Positions 44,996-58,478 are shown, numbered from the stretch's first letter. The stretch: 64,000 nucleotides of DNA from Gonapodya sp. JEL0774 (GCA_027604505.1 JADIIX010000056.1:1-64000), one strand, 5' to 3'. Translations and numbers: made by a program. Notes: a model not told the origin generated them from the sequence alone.

Positions 44996-47900
44996 ATGGG
45001 TTCAAACAAACCACCATTACGATTTCCTTCGCTTTCAAAGGTCCGGACACCAAGCTCGTTCGAGGCAGGCCCTCAGCAGCCGCTCCGATCCTGGAAGCGG
45101 GAAACGCTCACGAAGGTTCGTCGCCCTTCTTTGATTATATCTATAGCTCTTCATAATCACACGACGCCTCCATCTGGGTTAATCATTTTCGCGATTGATG
45201 CTGTGACTTCTCCATGTTTCTCTTAGATTGTAATAGAACAGACTGAACTTCTGACACAAATTCGGGCTGGAGTTGCCGAGTCTGAGGCCAAGGTTGCTGA
45301 AGTTCTTCGTGTTCAATGGCAGTCTCCGAATTCGGGTGATAGTCCTGTACCTAAAGACGTATTCGAGGAATTTGTCAAGGTGTGTTCTATGCGGTCTGCT
45401 ATTCCGCCATGCCCGTATAACGATGACGTCACTCAACGTTCATTCGGTTCTGGATTCTCCAGTTATTGACGGCTCCGGTTTCAGACGAACCCGCAGACGG
45501 TTGGATAGAAACCGTTCACGAGGTTTTCCTGGTGCTCGACAATGGACACGACCTATTTCATCAGTTTTGCAATATTTTCCTTGGCGTGTCAGTGAGTCTT
45601 TCGCTAATTGCAACTTCCATATTGCAGGGTCAAGTTGCTGTTGAATGTGCGTGGTGATTCGGGTATTCCTCTGCGTTTCAGGATGAAGACTTCCCAGTTT
45701 TCCTCACCTACCTTCAACCACTCCCCGAGGCTGAATCAATCGCGACCGAGACTGCCTCCGCGTACGATGACGTTGATTCAGAAACTCGCTCAAGAATGTC
45801 TGGAGGCCGCTCACGAAAAGTGACATTCGAAGACCTTGATGCCGCCCTCGAAACGGTGGACTGGAATGCCCAAAACTCGAGCGAAGGAGTGGGATTTTCT
45901 GTAGACCCCCGTGATACAGTAATGGAGAGGTCACTCTCTATAGACCGTGCTGATCAAATCAGAACTAGGTCCAAATCTCCTTTGAATCCCAGTATAACGA
46001 CAAAGCGTCGCCCTGTTCGGTCCGCAGCAACGGCGCTCTCCGCAGAACAGGTGAAACCAAAAGAAATCGTGATTCTTGCTGAGTCTGTCTCGGATCATGT
46101 TCACGTTGCTTTGAGAGATCGTGAAGGGGAGATCGATGGGTTGCTCGCCAAAAACAAACAGTTCTTTACCACTGTTGAGTGAGTTCTTCGCAGACATTCA
46201 ACGGCGGTGATTCGAAACGAACTTCAAACAATCCTTCTGGGTTCCAGAAAGACTCTGGATGCCGCCAGGATTCTAGATTTTCACCGTACACTACATACTC
46301 CTCGCAGGCTCATTGGGGACATTGACTGGGTCCACAGGTTGAAAATTGAGGCATTCGCAGAGTCTCCAGCGCTCTTTGCAGCTTTCCGAAAGATGGTTGG
46401 ATATGATCTGGACGAAAACCACGAGCACGCATGTGAGGGGGATGACTCCGACACATTTGATGACAAGCCCGCGCAGGTCGCGGACTTATCACCAGCACTC
46501 CTTAAGTTTCGAAAGCTTCCGGCCGCCAGGAGAGCAGGTGTGACAATACTATATCCTGCTCTCGGTCGGGCATTGCGTGCCCTCTTCCAGAATGACAGTC
46601 GAATATACCAGTCATTGACAACCGTGCTTACAAGCAGTGAGCTTGCCGACGAACGATGGCTGATGGAGATCAGGAGATCGACTGAAAATCGCCCCGGAGT
46701 TCTTGAATTTTTGTCCGAAATCGCAGAATATGGTTGGTCTCAAAATTTTCAAGAGTTGTATGTATCCAGACTCATTTTCTGTGTCGCGTGAAACCTTTTA
46801 GAGAGTTTTTGGGATGAGTCTGATTTGCCCAAGTCATCCGAACCGGTGGATCAAGTCATCTCTGTTCCTGCGCGTGAGGACATCGAATTTCTACGTGCGT
46901 GCGAAGAAGAATATCCGGCATTCTTTAACAAGGTCGCCCGAAACCTTCCTCCGAAGACATTTGACCGATTTACGAAGATCCTCTTCTGCTCGCGAGAAGT
47001 TTTGAGCGATGAAGTGTGAGCAGTATGTTGTTTTGCCCGCACGATGTAAACTCCTTGACGTTAGGTCGAACACCACCACCCTTTCAGATGGCTCAGCATT
47101 ATAGAGACACAATATTTGGGGGGAGATTTCTCCCCCCTTGCCACCGAATTCTTTGCGATTATCGGCGCTACAGTGTCAAGTAACACAACGTCTCGCCCAT
47201 ACACGTCACGCGACCGTGTGTTCACTGATCAACTTTTGGTGGATGAAGACGAACTGAGGAGCTTCGAGGGGAAGCATGCCGAATATTGGAGTGCGGTCGC
47301 TAAGAAGCCCAAAGCTGTTGATCGATTAAAGGAAATCCTGCGTGGACCATATGAGCTTGCGAGTAAGCTTCGCCTTGTATCGTGTCATACTTGAGAGCCA
47401 ACACACTGAAACAATTCGGTGCGTTCTGCTTAGACAACACCTGGTACTCCCGTGTCGCCGATTTCTTTAATGACATCGAGCCGAACCTATACGGAATGGA
47501 CAGCTTATTTGTCCGTTTCTGTACACTCGTTGGAGTACGCAGTGTTCTAAAGTCGGAAGAATCAGCGCCAGTTCCATTTCCAAGTGACGGCACGGAACAC
47601 AGCCCTCTTAGAATCACCGTATCGCCACCTGTCTTTTCTAGAAATTACACGGGTCAAGTTGAATCTCCCGCAATCTTGGCAATCTCGCCCGCCGTTGATT
47701 TTAAGAGGACCTTTTCGCCGACACTTGATGTTTTTCAAGGCGGCGTCACAACGCTTGATGATCTTGAGGCTCCCAGAGTTCGGCTTCCTAAGCTCATGTC
47801 TGATGCGATGTTCTTTTATTTGATGAGAGAAGTCTTAGGCTCTTACTGGCAGCGATTTGTACGTGAATTTATTGATCGACGAGAAGAGCAAAACTTTGAA

Positions 47901-48042
47901 GGACAAAGCACAGAAACCATAATTGAAGAAGTGAGTGAGCTCTGTGCGTCTTGTGTAAGAATGTAATAAGGATTGGTACATTCCTCTACAGGTTATCTTG
48001 GATGTAGGAGGAGACGAGGGACATGACCTGGTTTGTAGATGA
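44996..48042 (+). CDS. Large unknown protein with PAH-like helical repeats
   Basis: About twelve exons can be chained from ATG 44996 (MGSNKPPLRFPSLSK) to the stop at 48042. Blocks in order are VIEQTELLTQIRAGVAESEA, WIETVHEVFLVLDNGHDLFH, QFCNIFLGV, a charged linker (GGRSRKVTFEDLDAALETVD), IDWVHRLKIEAFAESPALF, FRKMVGYDLDE, RRAGVTILYPALGRALRALF, DIEFLRACEEEYPAFFNKVA, DNTWYSRVADFFNDIEPNLY, GMDSLFVRFCTLVGV and MSDAMFFYLMREVLGSYWQR. Several share the pattern W-x3-V-x3-F...LF-x2-F(C)-x2-(I/L/V)-G, reminiscent of the paired amphipathic helix repeats of Sin3. No Sin3 HDAC-interaction domain is visible. The protein is mostly helical, with acidic and Ser-rich linkers and no signal or TM segment. I do not recognise its family and give no function. 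Confidence 0.6.
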
Positions 48043-48327
48043 ATTGCTCACTTTGACATCCAGCATACACACATAACTCTTTTAATTGCGTAGTGTCTGA
48101 GATTCTTTTCACTCCTTCGCACAGGGGTTGTTGAACCTTGAGCATCGAAGAAGTGGCCATGTCAGCTGTATTGTGCATACTATATATGAGATATACATGA
48201 AAGTTTTCAGAAACCAATCCGAGTCAAGATTTGCGAGTTGGCAGAACTACGTCCAAACTCTTTGTCCCTGATTTTCAATCGCAAAAGCTGTCAGTGAGCT
48301 TGCCAGCTTATCTTTGTAGCAAATGAC

Positions 48328-51300
48328 TCACCATTTGCGAAGAGCTTCAACAATCTCCGCTCGCTCATTCGTGCTCGGCACGACCTTCAACGGGGAATGG
48401 GTCGGTGGGGAGTGATGAACATTAGCGACACTCTTCTTGGAACTGCTGTTTACACATGACTCACTTCCCCACTTTCCAACACGTCAACAAAATGAGCCAG
48501 AGAAAGAATTCTTTTTGTTCCGTGAACGTTAGGCACCAAAATTTGTTGCCTTTAACAGGTATCAGTGTGAGCAAACACTGCACGTAACAATAATGAAATA
48601 CCTCTCTCACCGACCTGATGGCATTCATGGCAGATGCAATGCAGAGGTTCTTGAGGTCAGATCCACTCCAATTGACTGTTTTCTCCGCCACAGCGCCCAT
48701 GATGGACGCTCTCTCTTCCTGCGATTCGCCGACTTGCTCGTCCCTCAACAGAATTGTTAAGATTTCTGTGCGCTCCTCTACGTCTGGAAGATCCACAAGG
48801 ATCCGCCGCGGCAGTCGCCGGAGCACCGCCTCATCCAAATCGTATGGGCGGTTCGTTGCACCCACTACAACAACTCCACTGTTTTCACTCTGGATCCCAT
48901 CCCACTCCTGCATAAACTCATTGATTGTGTTGACTGCCCAGTGCGGTGAAAAGGATCTCGACCGGTTGCGAAGTAACGCATCGACCTCATCGACAAAGAT
49001 CACACACGGACGAAGTTTTCGAGCAAGTGTGAAAACAGCTTTGACACTGAACGTAGTCGTGACATAGGTCAGGCAGGTGACCACGGATGAAGCACCATGA
49101 ACTTTGAGACGTACTTCTTTTCATTCTCCCCGACCCACATACTTTGAATGCTGCTCATCGATATATTCAAGAAGTTCGCTCCTGCTTCTGTTGCGACAGC
49201 TTTAGCTAACATCGTCTTTCCCGTTCCCGGTGGGCCAAAGAGTAGAATCCCCGTTGTCGTTTGCCTCAGAATTCCTGTAGCAAAAAGTTCGGGTCGTAGC
49301 AGTGGCAGTTGAATCAGTTCTGTTACAGTCTGTGTATTTGATTACTTTGTTGAGCAGAAAAACAGGGAGCAGAAAGCGACAGACACTCGTCACACCTGTT
49401 TAGTCTTTTGCATCCCCCCGACAGATGTGAACCCCACGTTCAACTTCGAAGGTTGAACAAGACAGTCCTTCAAAAGCCGTTCTTCGTGCTTATTTAGTCG
49501 TTGTCTGTCACGAGGATCCTGAAATCAACCAAAAATCATCAGTTTCAAATATATAAACAACCGCTCGTGGCCACCGTGTGCACCTTGAAAATGGTAGACA
49601 TTTCGCCACCACCAATCTTGAGGACCTCAGCAGCAAGTAGACCTTCTCGCCAACCACTCCACGCAGATCGAAACTCATCAACGTGCACGTGATGTGATCT
49701 TGCAGCTTCTTGAGCAGTTGTTGTGACTCGCTCGCGAGTCGAGTTCGGAACAGACGACAGTGTCGGGATAACTGACATATTTGTAAAAACTTCTGACAAC
49801 GTCCTTCTTGATGACTCCTTGCGCTCTTTCACACCCATGGCAATAAGCACCAACCTCTCTATCTCGCCCACTGTGAGCAGTTTGTCTTCCAAACTCAGAG
49901 CGGGCTCCACCCGCTCGGCGTCCTCGGAATTTGTGGTGGACCTTGAAATCAAAAGATCCAAAACTTCTTCCTGCGAGAGTCCTTCAAGGTCGCTCCACTT
50001 GAGCACGTTTCTAATTTCCCGTAGATTATGTTGTGCTATGACTGTTCGGTGATCCTCTTCGAGACAAGTGGAGAAGGTTTCCACGTCCATAAATGATTGG
50101 TCTTTGGAAGAAGGAGGCTGAGCCAGAGGCGGAAACACATTGATTCTTAGGAAACCCAGATACTTGTCAAAAGGAGTATCGTATGCGATTTTCCTCCTGG
50201 TTTGGCTCTTTCCTCGCTGTGATCAGATGTCGCAATCAGAAAACCGTCTACGCAACCTTCCTTAGTGAACGCACCTCACTGGAATCGTCACCTCCCAACC
50301 CAACACCATCCTCTTCGTCGGCCTCGTGGGCCCCAGAACTTGCAGGACCTCCACCTGGACCCCTTCGGCCCCCGCCAAGGCCCAGAAGGGCTTCCAGTCG
50401 GCCCTGCGAACTTTTGTTCCTTGTAATAAGTGTAGGAGTGACAGGGACAACGACGATTAAAGATCTCTCCTTGCGAATCTGCTGTACAGCCATAGTAAGA
50501 GCCTGGACGATCGCATCATCAGGAATCGCGTACGGGAAGCTTTCTTCGCCAATGCCATGAGGGAAAGAAGTACTCTTAGCGCCATGAAACGGCTGCGCTG
50601 CAAGGAGAGCCATGAAGTCTTCCCAGAAAATCACAAAAGGTGGTAATGCCGAATTGGGCTTCTGCGAGGGATGTAGAGACTTCGGGATTGCAGGATCCAC
50701 GTTGCACGCGAGGTTCAAGAACGCAAGGAGGTGTTCTGAGAAAAGAGCCGATGAAGAATTTGCAGTGGTGAAGGATGTGGAGTTAGATAATGGAGTAGAT
50801 CTCGGTATCATTGCAGAACCAGAGGCCGAGGAGTTCCCATGGCTTCCCAAAAAATGCACTATTTGCGCTCCTGATCCACCCAGCCCATTCATACCCTCTC
50901 CATATCCTCGGTACCACGGATATGGGACGGATACCGACTGTTCGTCCTCGTCGTTTGTGCCAGAACCATTCGCAAAAAGACCTGCGATTCCGTTGCTTGA
51001 AATTGACAATCCGCCAGGATTGCGGGACCCTGATAGAAACAACACAGAGGGACCAGAAGAGCTTCCACGTCGATGTTGCGGTCGCAACGAGCTGATGATG
51101 CCACCTTGCATGCCAGACGATTGTGAGGAGTTCGAACTTTCAATCTTGATGGAGAGTGCCCGTAACGGTGGAACTGCGATTCAAACTCAAGATTCCTATC
51201 GAGGTACTTGGGGGTAGAGGTGTCGCTTACCTCTTTCAAAGACGTCCGCATTGACAACACTTAAAAAACTGGCTCCAATTTCACTCGCTAATTCCTTCAC

Positions 51301-52692
51301 CACTTGTCGGAGGTAGATCTCAGAACCTCGAAACGGAGAGCTCATGGCAATGACACCCGAGTTCACAGAAAGTAGTTGCGAATGGCGGTTGAGAATCCGC
51401 AAAGGATCCGAGGACAGCGAGTAAAATGCGTTTACAAGGTCTGCTCGAGTGGCGGGATGAAGTTGTAGAGAACTGAAATTGTTGGAATAGGGAGCTCCAG
51501 GCATTGGCACATGGCGTCTGTCGTCAGAACACTCAGGTCTCGGTGCGGGTTGAGCATTTTTACTGGTCAATGTTACAGTATCTGATGCCCCGCCATCTTT
51601 CGCAGTTGTTATTTTCATGCCTTGAGTCTGCTCAATGGAGGTGATGTCGACAATTTCAGGTCTTCCACCTCCACTCTCATCATCACCTCCACCCGAACAG
51701 CTTGAGAGTGATAATGGCTCAACGTCATGGCCTTTATTGGAAGCGGGCACAATCCGTGATGCAAGTTCCGGCGACACAGGAATGTTCGAACCCAAAAGAT
51801 CTTTTAGGGTCCTGGGGGACAATGACAGAGGAGCGACAGTGAGCGAATGGTGGGCCGATCCCTTCTTGATGGTTCCACGAACGCTTGAAGATAGAGCTGT
51901 GGTTTGAGTTGGGAGCGATAGAGAGGGTGGCGGAGAAGGTGGCAACGCCGAAGGGTTAATGGGTGGTAGACCTCCTGTGCGGTTGGCAGAAGACAAGACT
52001 CCAGCGTTCGACCGCGAGAGGAAGACAGCATCTGCCAGGGTTTCAATCTCCCTGCTTCGGTCTGAGTCTCGACCACGGTCTCGCGCTTCCTTCGTGGTGT
52101 CGATCTTCTCACACGCAGTCTTCGATGGTGAAGAGGCGGGCAACTTCCTGGAGCCCAACTTTATTTTCTCCCCAGCAGGATTGTAAAAGAAGTTTCCTGA
52201 CATCTTCTGGGACGATTGCGCCTTGTTTCGTGAAGGGGATTCTGTTGCGGGCAGTTCTGGAAGTGGTTTCGTGGAAAGGGTCTCACTTTCGGATGAAGTT
52301 CCTGAAGGCTGTACATTTTCCGACGAAGAAGCATCCTCTATCGCGCTGGGAACCGGCCCCTTTTCTGTCGACGACTGAAATTGACTCTTGTTCGCTTCCA
52401 CTTCATCACGTTCAGCTGCCACCACACCATTCGGTGCTTCGCTCTCGTGCGATCTCGCGGTTGACAATGACAGTAGATTCGCTAAACTACCCGTTGACGA
52501 AGATGTCAAAACCGCACTTGTGGCTTCGGAAGGAATGCGCTGAGCGAGTGGTTGTCCAAGAGTTCGAGTCGCGACGACTGCCAGGCTCCTCGAGGGCACC
52601 GCTTGCGAGATGTGATATAAAGTGCCCACACGCAACAGCGGTAGATGAGGTGTCATGTACGGTGCGGAATGTTTGTGGAGTGCCTTCAACAT
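48328..52692 (-). CDS. Large mitochondrial AAA ATPase, meiotic clade, with degenerate first AAA module
   Basis: This is a Msp1/ATAD1-related AAA ATPase with a long N-terminal half. The start [20 protein letters not shown] at 52692 is basic and acid-poor, a probable mitochondrial presequence, followed by a Ser-rich region. A first module lacks a normal P-loop ([19 protein letters not shown] near 51310-51370) and retains an altered Walker B ([12 protein letters not shown] near 50610-50645). The second, complete module has [76 protein letters not shown] (sensor 1) and [19 protein letters not shown] (arginine fingers). The C-terminal [17 protein letters not shown] and a final helix, [12 protein letters not shown], follow. 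The end at 48328 is the in-frame stop after that helix; a further small exon is possible. About eight exons are present. Confidence 0.8.
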
Positions 52693-52854
52693 ACTGTACA
52701 AGTGACATGATTGTAATAACCAGCGCGACTCTCCCAACAGAACTACAGAATTGCTTCAAATTTTCAATTGCTCTCCAGGGGGCGAGAATCCAACCTGGTA
52801 ACATTATGTAAGGAACTTATTGGGTGAGTCAGGGAGTTGCCAACTGTCACTTGC

Positions 52855-54089
52855 CTACCTCCGTAAAAGATATTCCACTTCAACTTTCACTGTAAGTGGG
52901 ATAACGTACTTCTCGTACATATTGACTACCACGTTCAAGTCGATTTTCCTGGGACCCAATGCACCAGTTGGGCTCTCAGGTCGCGGTTTGGTCTCTACTT
53001 CGCCTTCCAGAGAGATATCTTGACCGTATATGAGTGCCTTTCGCATGAGCCTCTTCACCACCTGCGCCTCTACTGCCTTATTGGTGAGTAGTTCCTCGCA
53101 CCGCGCTGCGTCTCCGCGCTTGATTGCGTCAACGTAAAGGTCATGCTGCGTCGGGTCCAGAAATTTTGCCTCCGCTACAAATTTACCACAATGGATTCGC
53201 CGGGAGAGGGCTTGTAGGCACTCGACGTCTCTCGTGGAAGCGCTGCCATACTGAAGATCATCACCCGGTCGACAAATGGAGGGAATAATCTCTTGTGTAT
53301 ATATGCGAAGTATCTCTTTGTTTTCGTTTATTGTGTTGGGATGCAGCACGGGTGGGTAATTGAGTGCCGGTATGATGGGTTCCGGTAAATCATCGAAGAA
53401 GGGATTCTCGTCCGGAGAGGTGTACCGTCGGACCTTCGCTAAATTAGTGAAGAATAAGTAAGATTTGCACAACCTGCTTTATGGGCTATCCGCAGAAGGA
53501 GTTCCAGGCAGTAGGATTGAATCCGTCATGTGTTCGGTGCGAACTGGTTGCATGTCCCTCACGTCATCAAGACCATGGGTGTATAGACAAACAATGATAT
53601 TTGCGCAAATAGTTGGGACTTTTAGCTTTCCCCTGGAAACAATTCAAAGCCCTTCTTTCTCCAAAATGCAAACAGTTGTCAAAAACCGGAGGTCAAAAGG
53701 ACCTTCTACTCACCATGCACCACCTCCGTCTCACGAAGGACCCACTCCATGAATGACCCGCCAAATCCCTTGAAGTCAAATTTGCCCGGTTCGTACACGA
53801 TTGGGTTGTGGGCGAACTGAGCTCGCTCGATAAGAGCTTAACGACCCAACGAAGATGGTACTTGTAAAAATGGTGGATCGATAGTCTCACGAAGGAATCC
53901 CAGTTACGCACCAAAAATTATGGTATCTTCAAGTCGAATGAGGATTTGTCGGAGCTGGTTACACAAAAAACGTGATTAATCCGCTAATATGAGGAAGAAC
54001 CAGCACTGAGAAAAGGAGGTATCAGCTCTTACCTTTGCGAGCGACAGCGGCCCGCGAGGTGTACAATCTCCCTGCTCGAAGAAGTTCAT
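52855..54089 (-). CDS. ARO7: Chorismate mutase (Aro7-type AroQ)
   Basis: Chorismate mutase converts chorismate to prephenate, the branch to phenylalanine and tyrosine. From ATG 54089 the protein reads MNFFEQGDCTPRGPLSLAK, LRQILIRLEDTIIF, ALIERAQFAHNPIVYEPGKF and FKGFGGSFMEWVLRETEVVH. It continues as KVRRYTSPDENPFFDDLPEP, PALNYPPVLHPNTINENKEI and YGSASTRDVECLQALSRRIH with CGKFVAEAKF. The C-terminal half has LLTNKAVEAQVVKRLMRKAL, YGQDISLEGE and NMYEKYVIPLTVKVEVEYLL. The order matches the all-helical, allosteric yeast Aro7 fold, and the catalytic Arg, Lys and Glu context appears intact. Four exons are clear. The mutase is an anabolic enzyme absent from animals, which helps to place the organism. 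Confidence 0.92.
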
Positions 54090-54464
54090 GGAGTGCCTAT
54101 GTCTTATGTACTAGTGGTGAAGCGTGTCCCTCACCACTCAATTCAATCGTCCCCACAAGTCCACTCGCTCCCGACAAGTCAGTACATACAATCAATAGGA
54201 ATCGAAAAGTATACTCTGAAATTTAACACAGTTCTTGAAGTAGTAACCAACACTTTCCGTTCACAATTGAGTCCGCCTGGAGAGTAGCGGGAACTCCCCT
54301 AAAAAATATTTAGAATTGGAATGGAGAGCGCATTGTTACATGAGCGACTAGAAAGACGAAGTTCCGTACTGCAAGGTGTATGGGGGAGAAGCTGTGTTGC
54401 CAGTGCGTTCGACCCCCCGCAACAGCTCCTTTGAAGGCTTCGGTTCCAGCCAAATCCATACACG
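54090..54464. other. Divergent promoter region between chorismate mutase and transportin
   Basis: About 375 bp separate the two start codons. It should contain both promoters. No specific element could be named. Confidence 0.55.
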
Positions 54465-57400
54465 ATGGCGGCCCCATGGCAGCCGCAGCCGGAAGGTCTC
54501 CAGCAGCTTTGCCGTCTTCTTGCAGATTCTGCTGCACTTAACAAGGACCTTCGCGACCGTGCTCAGCAGGTGAGTCGGGAACCTGCTTTCTTTTCTGCTT
54601 GGGCATCCTGCCCAGGGCATCCTTGGACCCCTCCTTCTGGATCCCCATTCGCATCGCAATCCGCCGTTTTGGAATTTTTCTGGGCAGCTCGAACTGGATT
54701 CGCTCTTCCCCAGAGCGAGAAGGACTTTCCTTGGAGTCCGTAAACTTGAGTGGTTTCGTCGGCGGGGCAAGATACTGCATCATGGATCCATCGCGTCTTC
54801 TCCCCCCGTGGGATTTTTAAGGACCACGGCGAAACATGTGATTTTTGAGGGCCGTATTGCGCGAGGATCACGGGCGAGGACGCCCTCCCGGGCACTTCCA
54901 CATCTCGAAACTGCACTGCTCAACCCCAACCTCGCCCACCCCCCTCACGACTCCTCTCATCCATCGGTACATTCGTTCGCAATCCATGAACACTTAAATA
55001 AGCAACTCGATGCGTTCAATCAAATTCCCGACTACAACAACTACCTCATTTACATCCTCACTCAATTAGCAAATGAGAATCCATCTACTCGCGCAATAGC
55101 CGGCCTGCTGGTTAAGAATAATATCCGAAATCACTGGGAGAGGATATCATCTCCATCGCTTGAATATGTGAAGAGTTGTGTGGTGGCTGGGCTGGCGGAT
55201 CCTCAAAACACGATCCGCAGCACATCTGGTACCATCATCACGACAATCATTTCTCGTGGGGGCATTCAGACTTGGCCTACAATACTGCCCAACTTGATGC
55301 AAATGTTGAGTCATCCAGAACCGAACGTTGTGGAGGTGCGAGAGTGTTGAGGGCTGGGAAGGTGTTTTCCGTTCCACTTTCTAAACTTATGATGGCATCA
55401 CCACCTGTCCCCAGGGAGCTTTTGGAGCGCTTCAAAAAGTCTGTGAAGACAATGCGAAGCAGCTTGACTCAGAAGAAGCAGGCCGCCCCCTGAACCATAT
55501 GATACCCCGCTTCATGGAATTTTTCGGCCATCAGAATGCGAAAATCCGAGTTCATGCCATCAGCTGCGTCAATCAATTTATTCTCTCCCGGTCTCAAGCT
55601 TTGATGACCATCCTTCCTCAGTTTGTCCAGGCACTCTATTCTCGCGCCAACGACGATAACGAGGAAGTGCGAAAGCAAGTCTGCCAGGCACTCGTGATGC
55701 TGCTCGAAGTCCGACCAGACCAGCTCATGCCGCAACTCGATAGTGTTGTACAATTCATGCTGTTCTGCACCCAGGACAAGGATGAGGGTGTCGCCTTGGA
55801 GGCGTGCGAGTTTTGGCTGGCATTTGCGGAACAAGATGGAATGAGAGATAAACTTGAGCCCTATTTGGACAGGTGATTGTTGATTGAAAACTTCTGCAGG
55901 CGAAAGGCTCGATTTTTCTAAACGAACGTTGTAAAGAATTATCCCCGTTCTTTTGAAAGGAATGGTTTACTCTGATATCGACATTGCGATCTATGAGGGT
56001 GAAGAAGAAGATGACGCGGAAGTGCCGGACCAAGATCAGGACATTAAGCCAACATTTGCGAAGTCACGTACACACACCCAGAAGCATCTTGACGGACAGC
56101 AACAACCTATTGGGCAGAGCCCAGGTCATGGTGCTGCTGCATCTGCCGAGGAAGGTGACGACGAAGACATCGACGAAGATGAAGACGACGAAGATGTGTT
56201 TCAGGAGTGGAATTTGCGCAAATGCTCTGCTGCTGCTCTTGATGTGCTGGCGACAGTGTACGGAGACGAAATTCTCAAGATCTTGCTACCAGAATTACAG
56301 AAACGTCTTTCTTCAGACGATTGGCTCCAGCGAGAATGTGGAATTTTGGCACTTGGTGCAGTAGCAGAAGGTGTGCAATAACAGTTAACTAGTTCGTAGA
56401 AGTTCCATCTCTCATATCTGGCTGTTCAGGCTGCATCACTGGAATGGAGCCGCACCTTCCTCAGCTGGTCCCGGGTCTGTTACAATATCTCAACGACCGA
56501 AAGGTGAAGCTGTCACTGAAACCGGTCATATCATTGTCCTTCTTGTCGTTGAATCTATGATTTTTCACCAGCCACTGGTTCGTTCGATAACATGTTGGAC
56601 TCTCGGGAGGTATGCAAGATGGATTGTTGCCGGCAACCAACCTAGTCACATTCCGCAGGAGGAATCAGATAGATTACTTGCGGAGCATCAAAAGGTGTAC
56701 TTCGAACCGACTCTAGCGGGCGTAAGTGTTGTATACACTCGTTTAATCGTTGACGTGAATAACCTGAGCTGAACTATGATATAGCTTTTGAGGATGATGT
56801 TGGACAACAACAAACGTGTCCAAGAGGCCGGATGTAGCGCGTTTGCAACTCTTGAGGAAGAAGGTGGCGGTGATCTAACCCCGTATCTCCAGCACATCTT
56901 ACAGACCTTTTACTCGGCATTCGGGAAGTATCAGGTGTGTTCAAATATCTGAGGAAACTTCACAAAAGCAGGTTCTGATTGGAAGCTGTTGACAACCATA
57001 CAGCACAAGAATTTGCTGATATTGTACGATGCTGTTGGAACTCTAGCAGATTCAGTCGGAAACGCGCTGAACAATCCACAGTATATACCCCTCTTAATGA
57101 ATCCCTTGGTTGAGAAATGGCAAAGCCTGAAGGATCAAAGTCGAGACATGTTTCCACTGCTTGAGGTATGGTTCTGGTTTCCACTTCCTCAGCCCAATTA
57201 CGTGACGATGAGTTTAATGTACGATCAGTGCCTGTCGTCGGTCGCTATGGCTCTTGGGCCAGGATTTGGACAATTTGCCCCGAACGTGTGGAATCGCTGT
57301 CTCCAACTTATTAGCATCACGCTACAGCAAATTCAGGCCTATAATGCGAATCCCACCTCCGTTGAGCAACCTGACAAGGACTTCATTATTGTGGCACTGG

Positions 57401-58281
57401 ATTTGCTCAGCGGCATCGTCCAAGGACTGGGGAGCAATGTAGACGTGTTGATTCAGCACTCGCAGCCGCCTCTGTTTACACTCCTCGCGGAGGCTATGCG
57501 AGATCCCGTGGGAGAGGTTCGGCAGTCTGCATACGCACTTCTTGGAGACCTCGCCATCAATGTTTTCCCTCATATACGAGCATTCGTACCGCAACTTATG
57601 CCTGACGTCATAGAGCAGATTGAACCGTCCGGTGATTCGGCACGAGTATCCGTATGCAACAATGCGGCATGGGCCGCTGGGGAGATCGCACTGCAATCCG
57701 GTGCGTGCTTGTTTGAAGCTGAAGACACTGCCCATTCACCTTAACTTCTGGTTACACTGTTAATAGGCCCTGAGATATCGGTATACGTTGAACCCCTCCT
57801 CCGAAAACTGATACCAATTTTGTGTGATGAAAATAATCCGCGAACCCTTCTGGAGAACGCCGCTATCACAATTGGCCGCCTTGGTTATGTTTGTCCTGAC
57901 CTGGTCGCCCCCCACTTGGAATCATTCGCGGAACCGTGGTGCAAATCATTGCGGAGTATTCGAGACAACCCAGAAAAAGAATCCGCATTCCAGGGACTTT
58001 GTGCCATGATTCAAAAGAATCCAAATGGGATCGTGAAGAGTTTTGTTTACTTCTGTGATGCTGTGACCCAGTGGAAGGTTGTTAATGTACCACTGAACCA
58101 ACAATTCAGCGGCGTGAGTACATTCAAACTCTGAAAACTTCTCAGAACTGTCGCCAAATCATTTCTTTGGAACCAGATCATTCATGCATTTAAGAATATG
58201 ATGGGACCACAGTGGGACAATTACTACTCCACTTTCCCCCAACATGTGCAACAAAGATTAAGGACTCGTTATCAGATCTGA
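54465..58281 (+). CDS. KAP104: Transportin-1 / karyopherin beta-2 (Kap104)
   Basis: This importin-beta family receptor carries PY-NLS cargoes such as hnRNPs into the nucleus and releases them on RanGTP binding. The N-terminal HEAT repeats read [76 protein letters not shown] and [40 protein letters not shown] and [20 protein letters not shown] lead into the acidic HEAT-8 loop ([20 protein letters not shown]). [38 protein letters not shown] and [20 protein letters not shown] follow, and then [40 protein letters not shown] and [20 protein letters not shown]. The end is [15 protein letters not shown]. The length and motifs are close to human TNPO1. The first intron is long (about 430 nt). About twelve exons are present. 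Confidence 0.93.
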
Positions 58282-58478
58282 AGTCAACCACCTTGTACGC
58301 TGTAGTTTAGTATAACCCCTCAATGGATGTCATCTTGCTTAAATGGAGTGGATCTGAGTATTTGGTTTCAAGTCAAATTTGCGTACCCACTTAGGCAGAC
58401 TGCGTGTCATCTTCATTGATGTGAACGAGAACAGTGTGTGAGTGAGTTGCAGCTCCATATGTTTACATACACCAGTCC

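Noticed and set aside
51963-52811. A 282-codon plus-strand frame
   Set aside because: It lies opposite the N-terminal Ser-rich exon of the AAA ATPase, which has a good start, presequence and splice continuity.
54338-54916. Minus-strand frames inside transportin intron 1
   Set aside because: No domain, and they overlap the transportin start exon; treated as chance frames.
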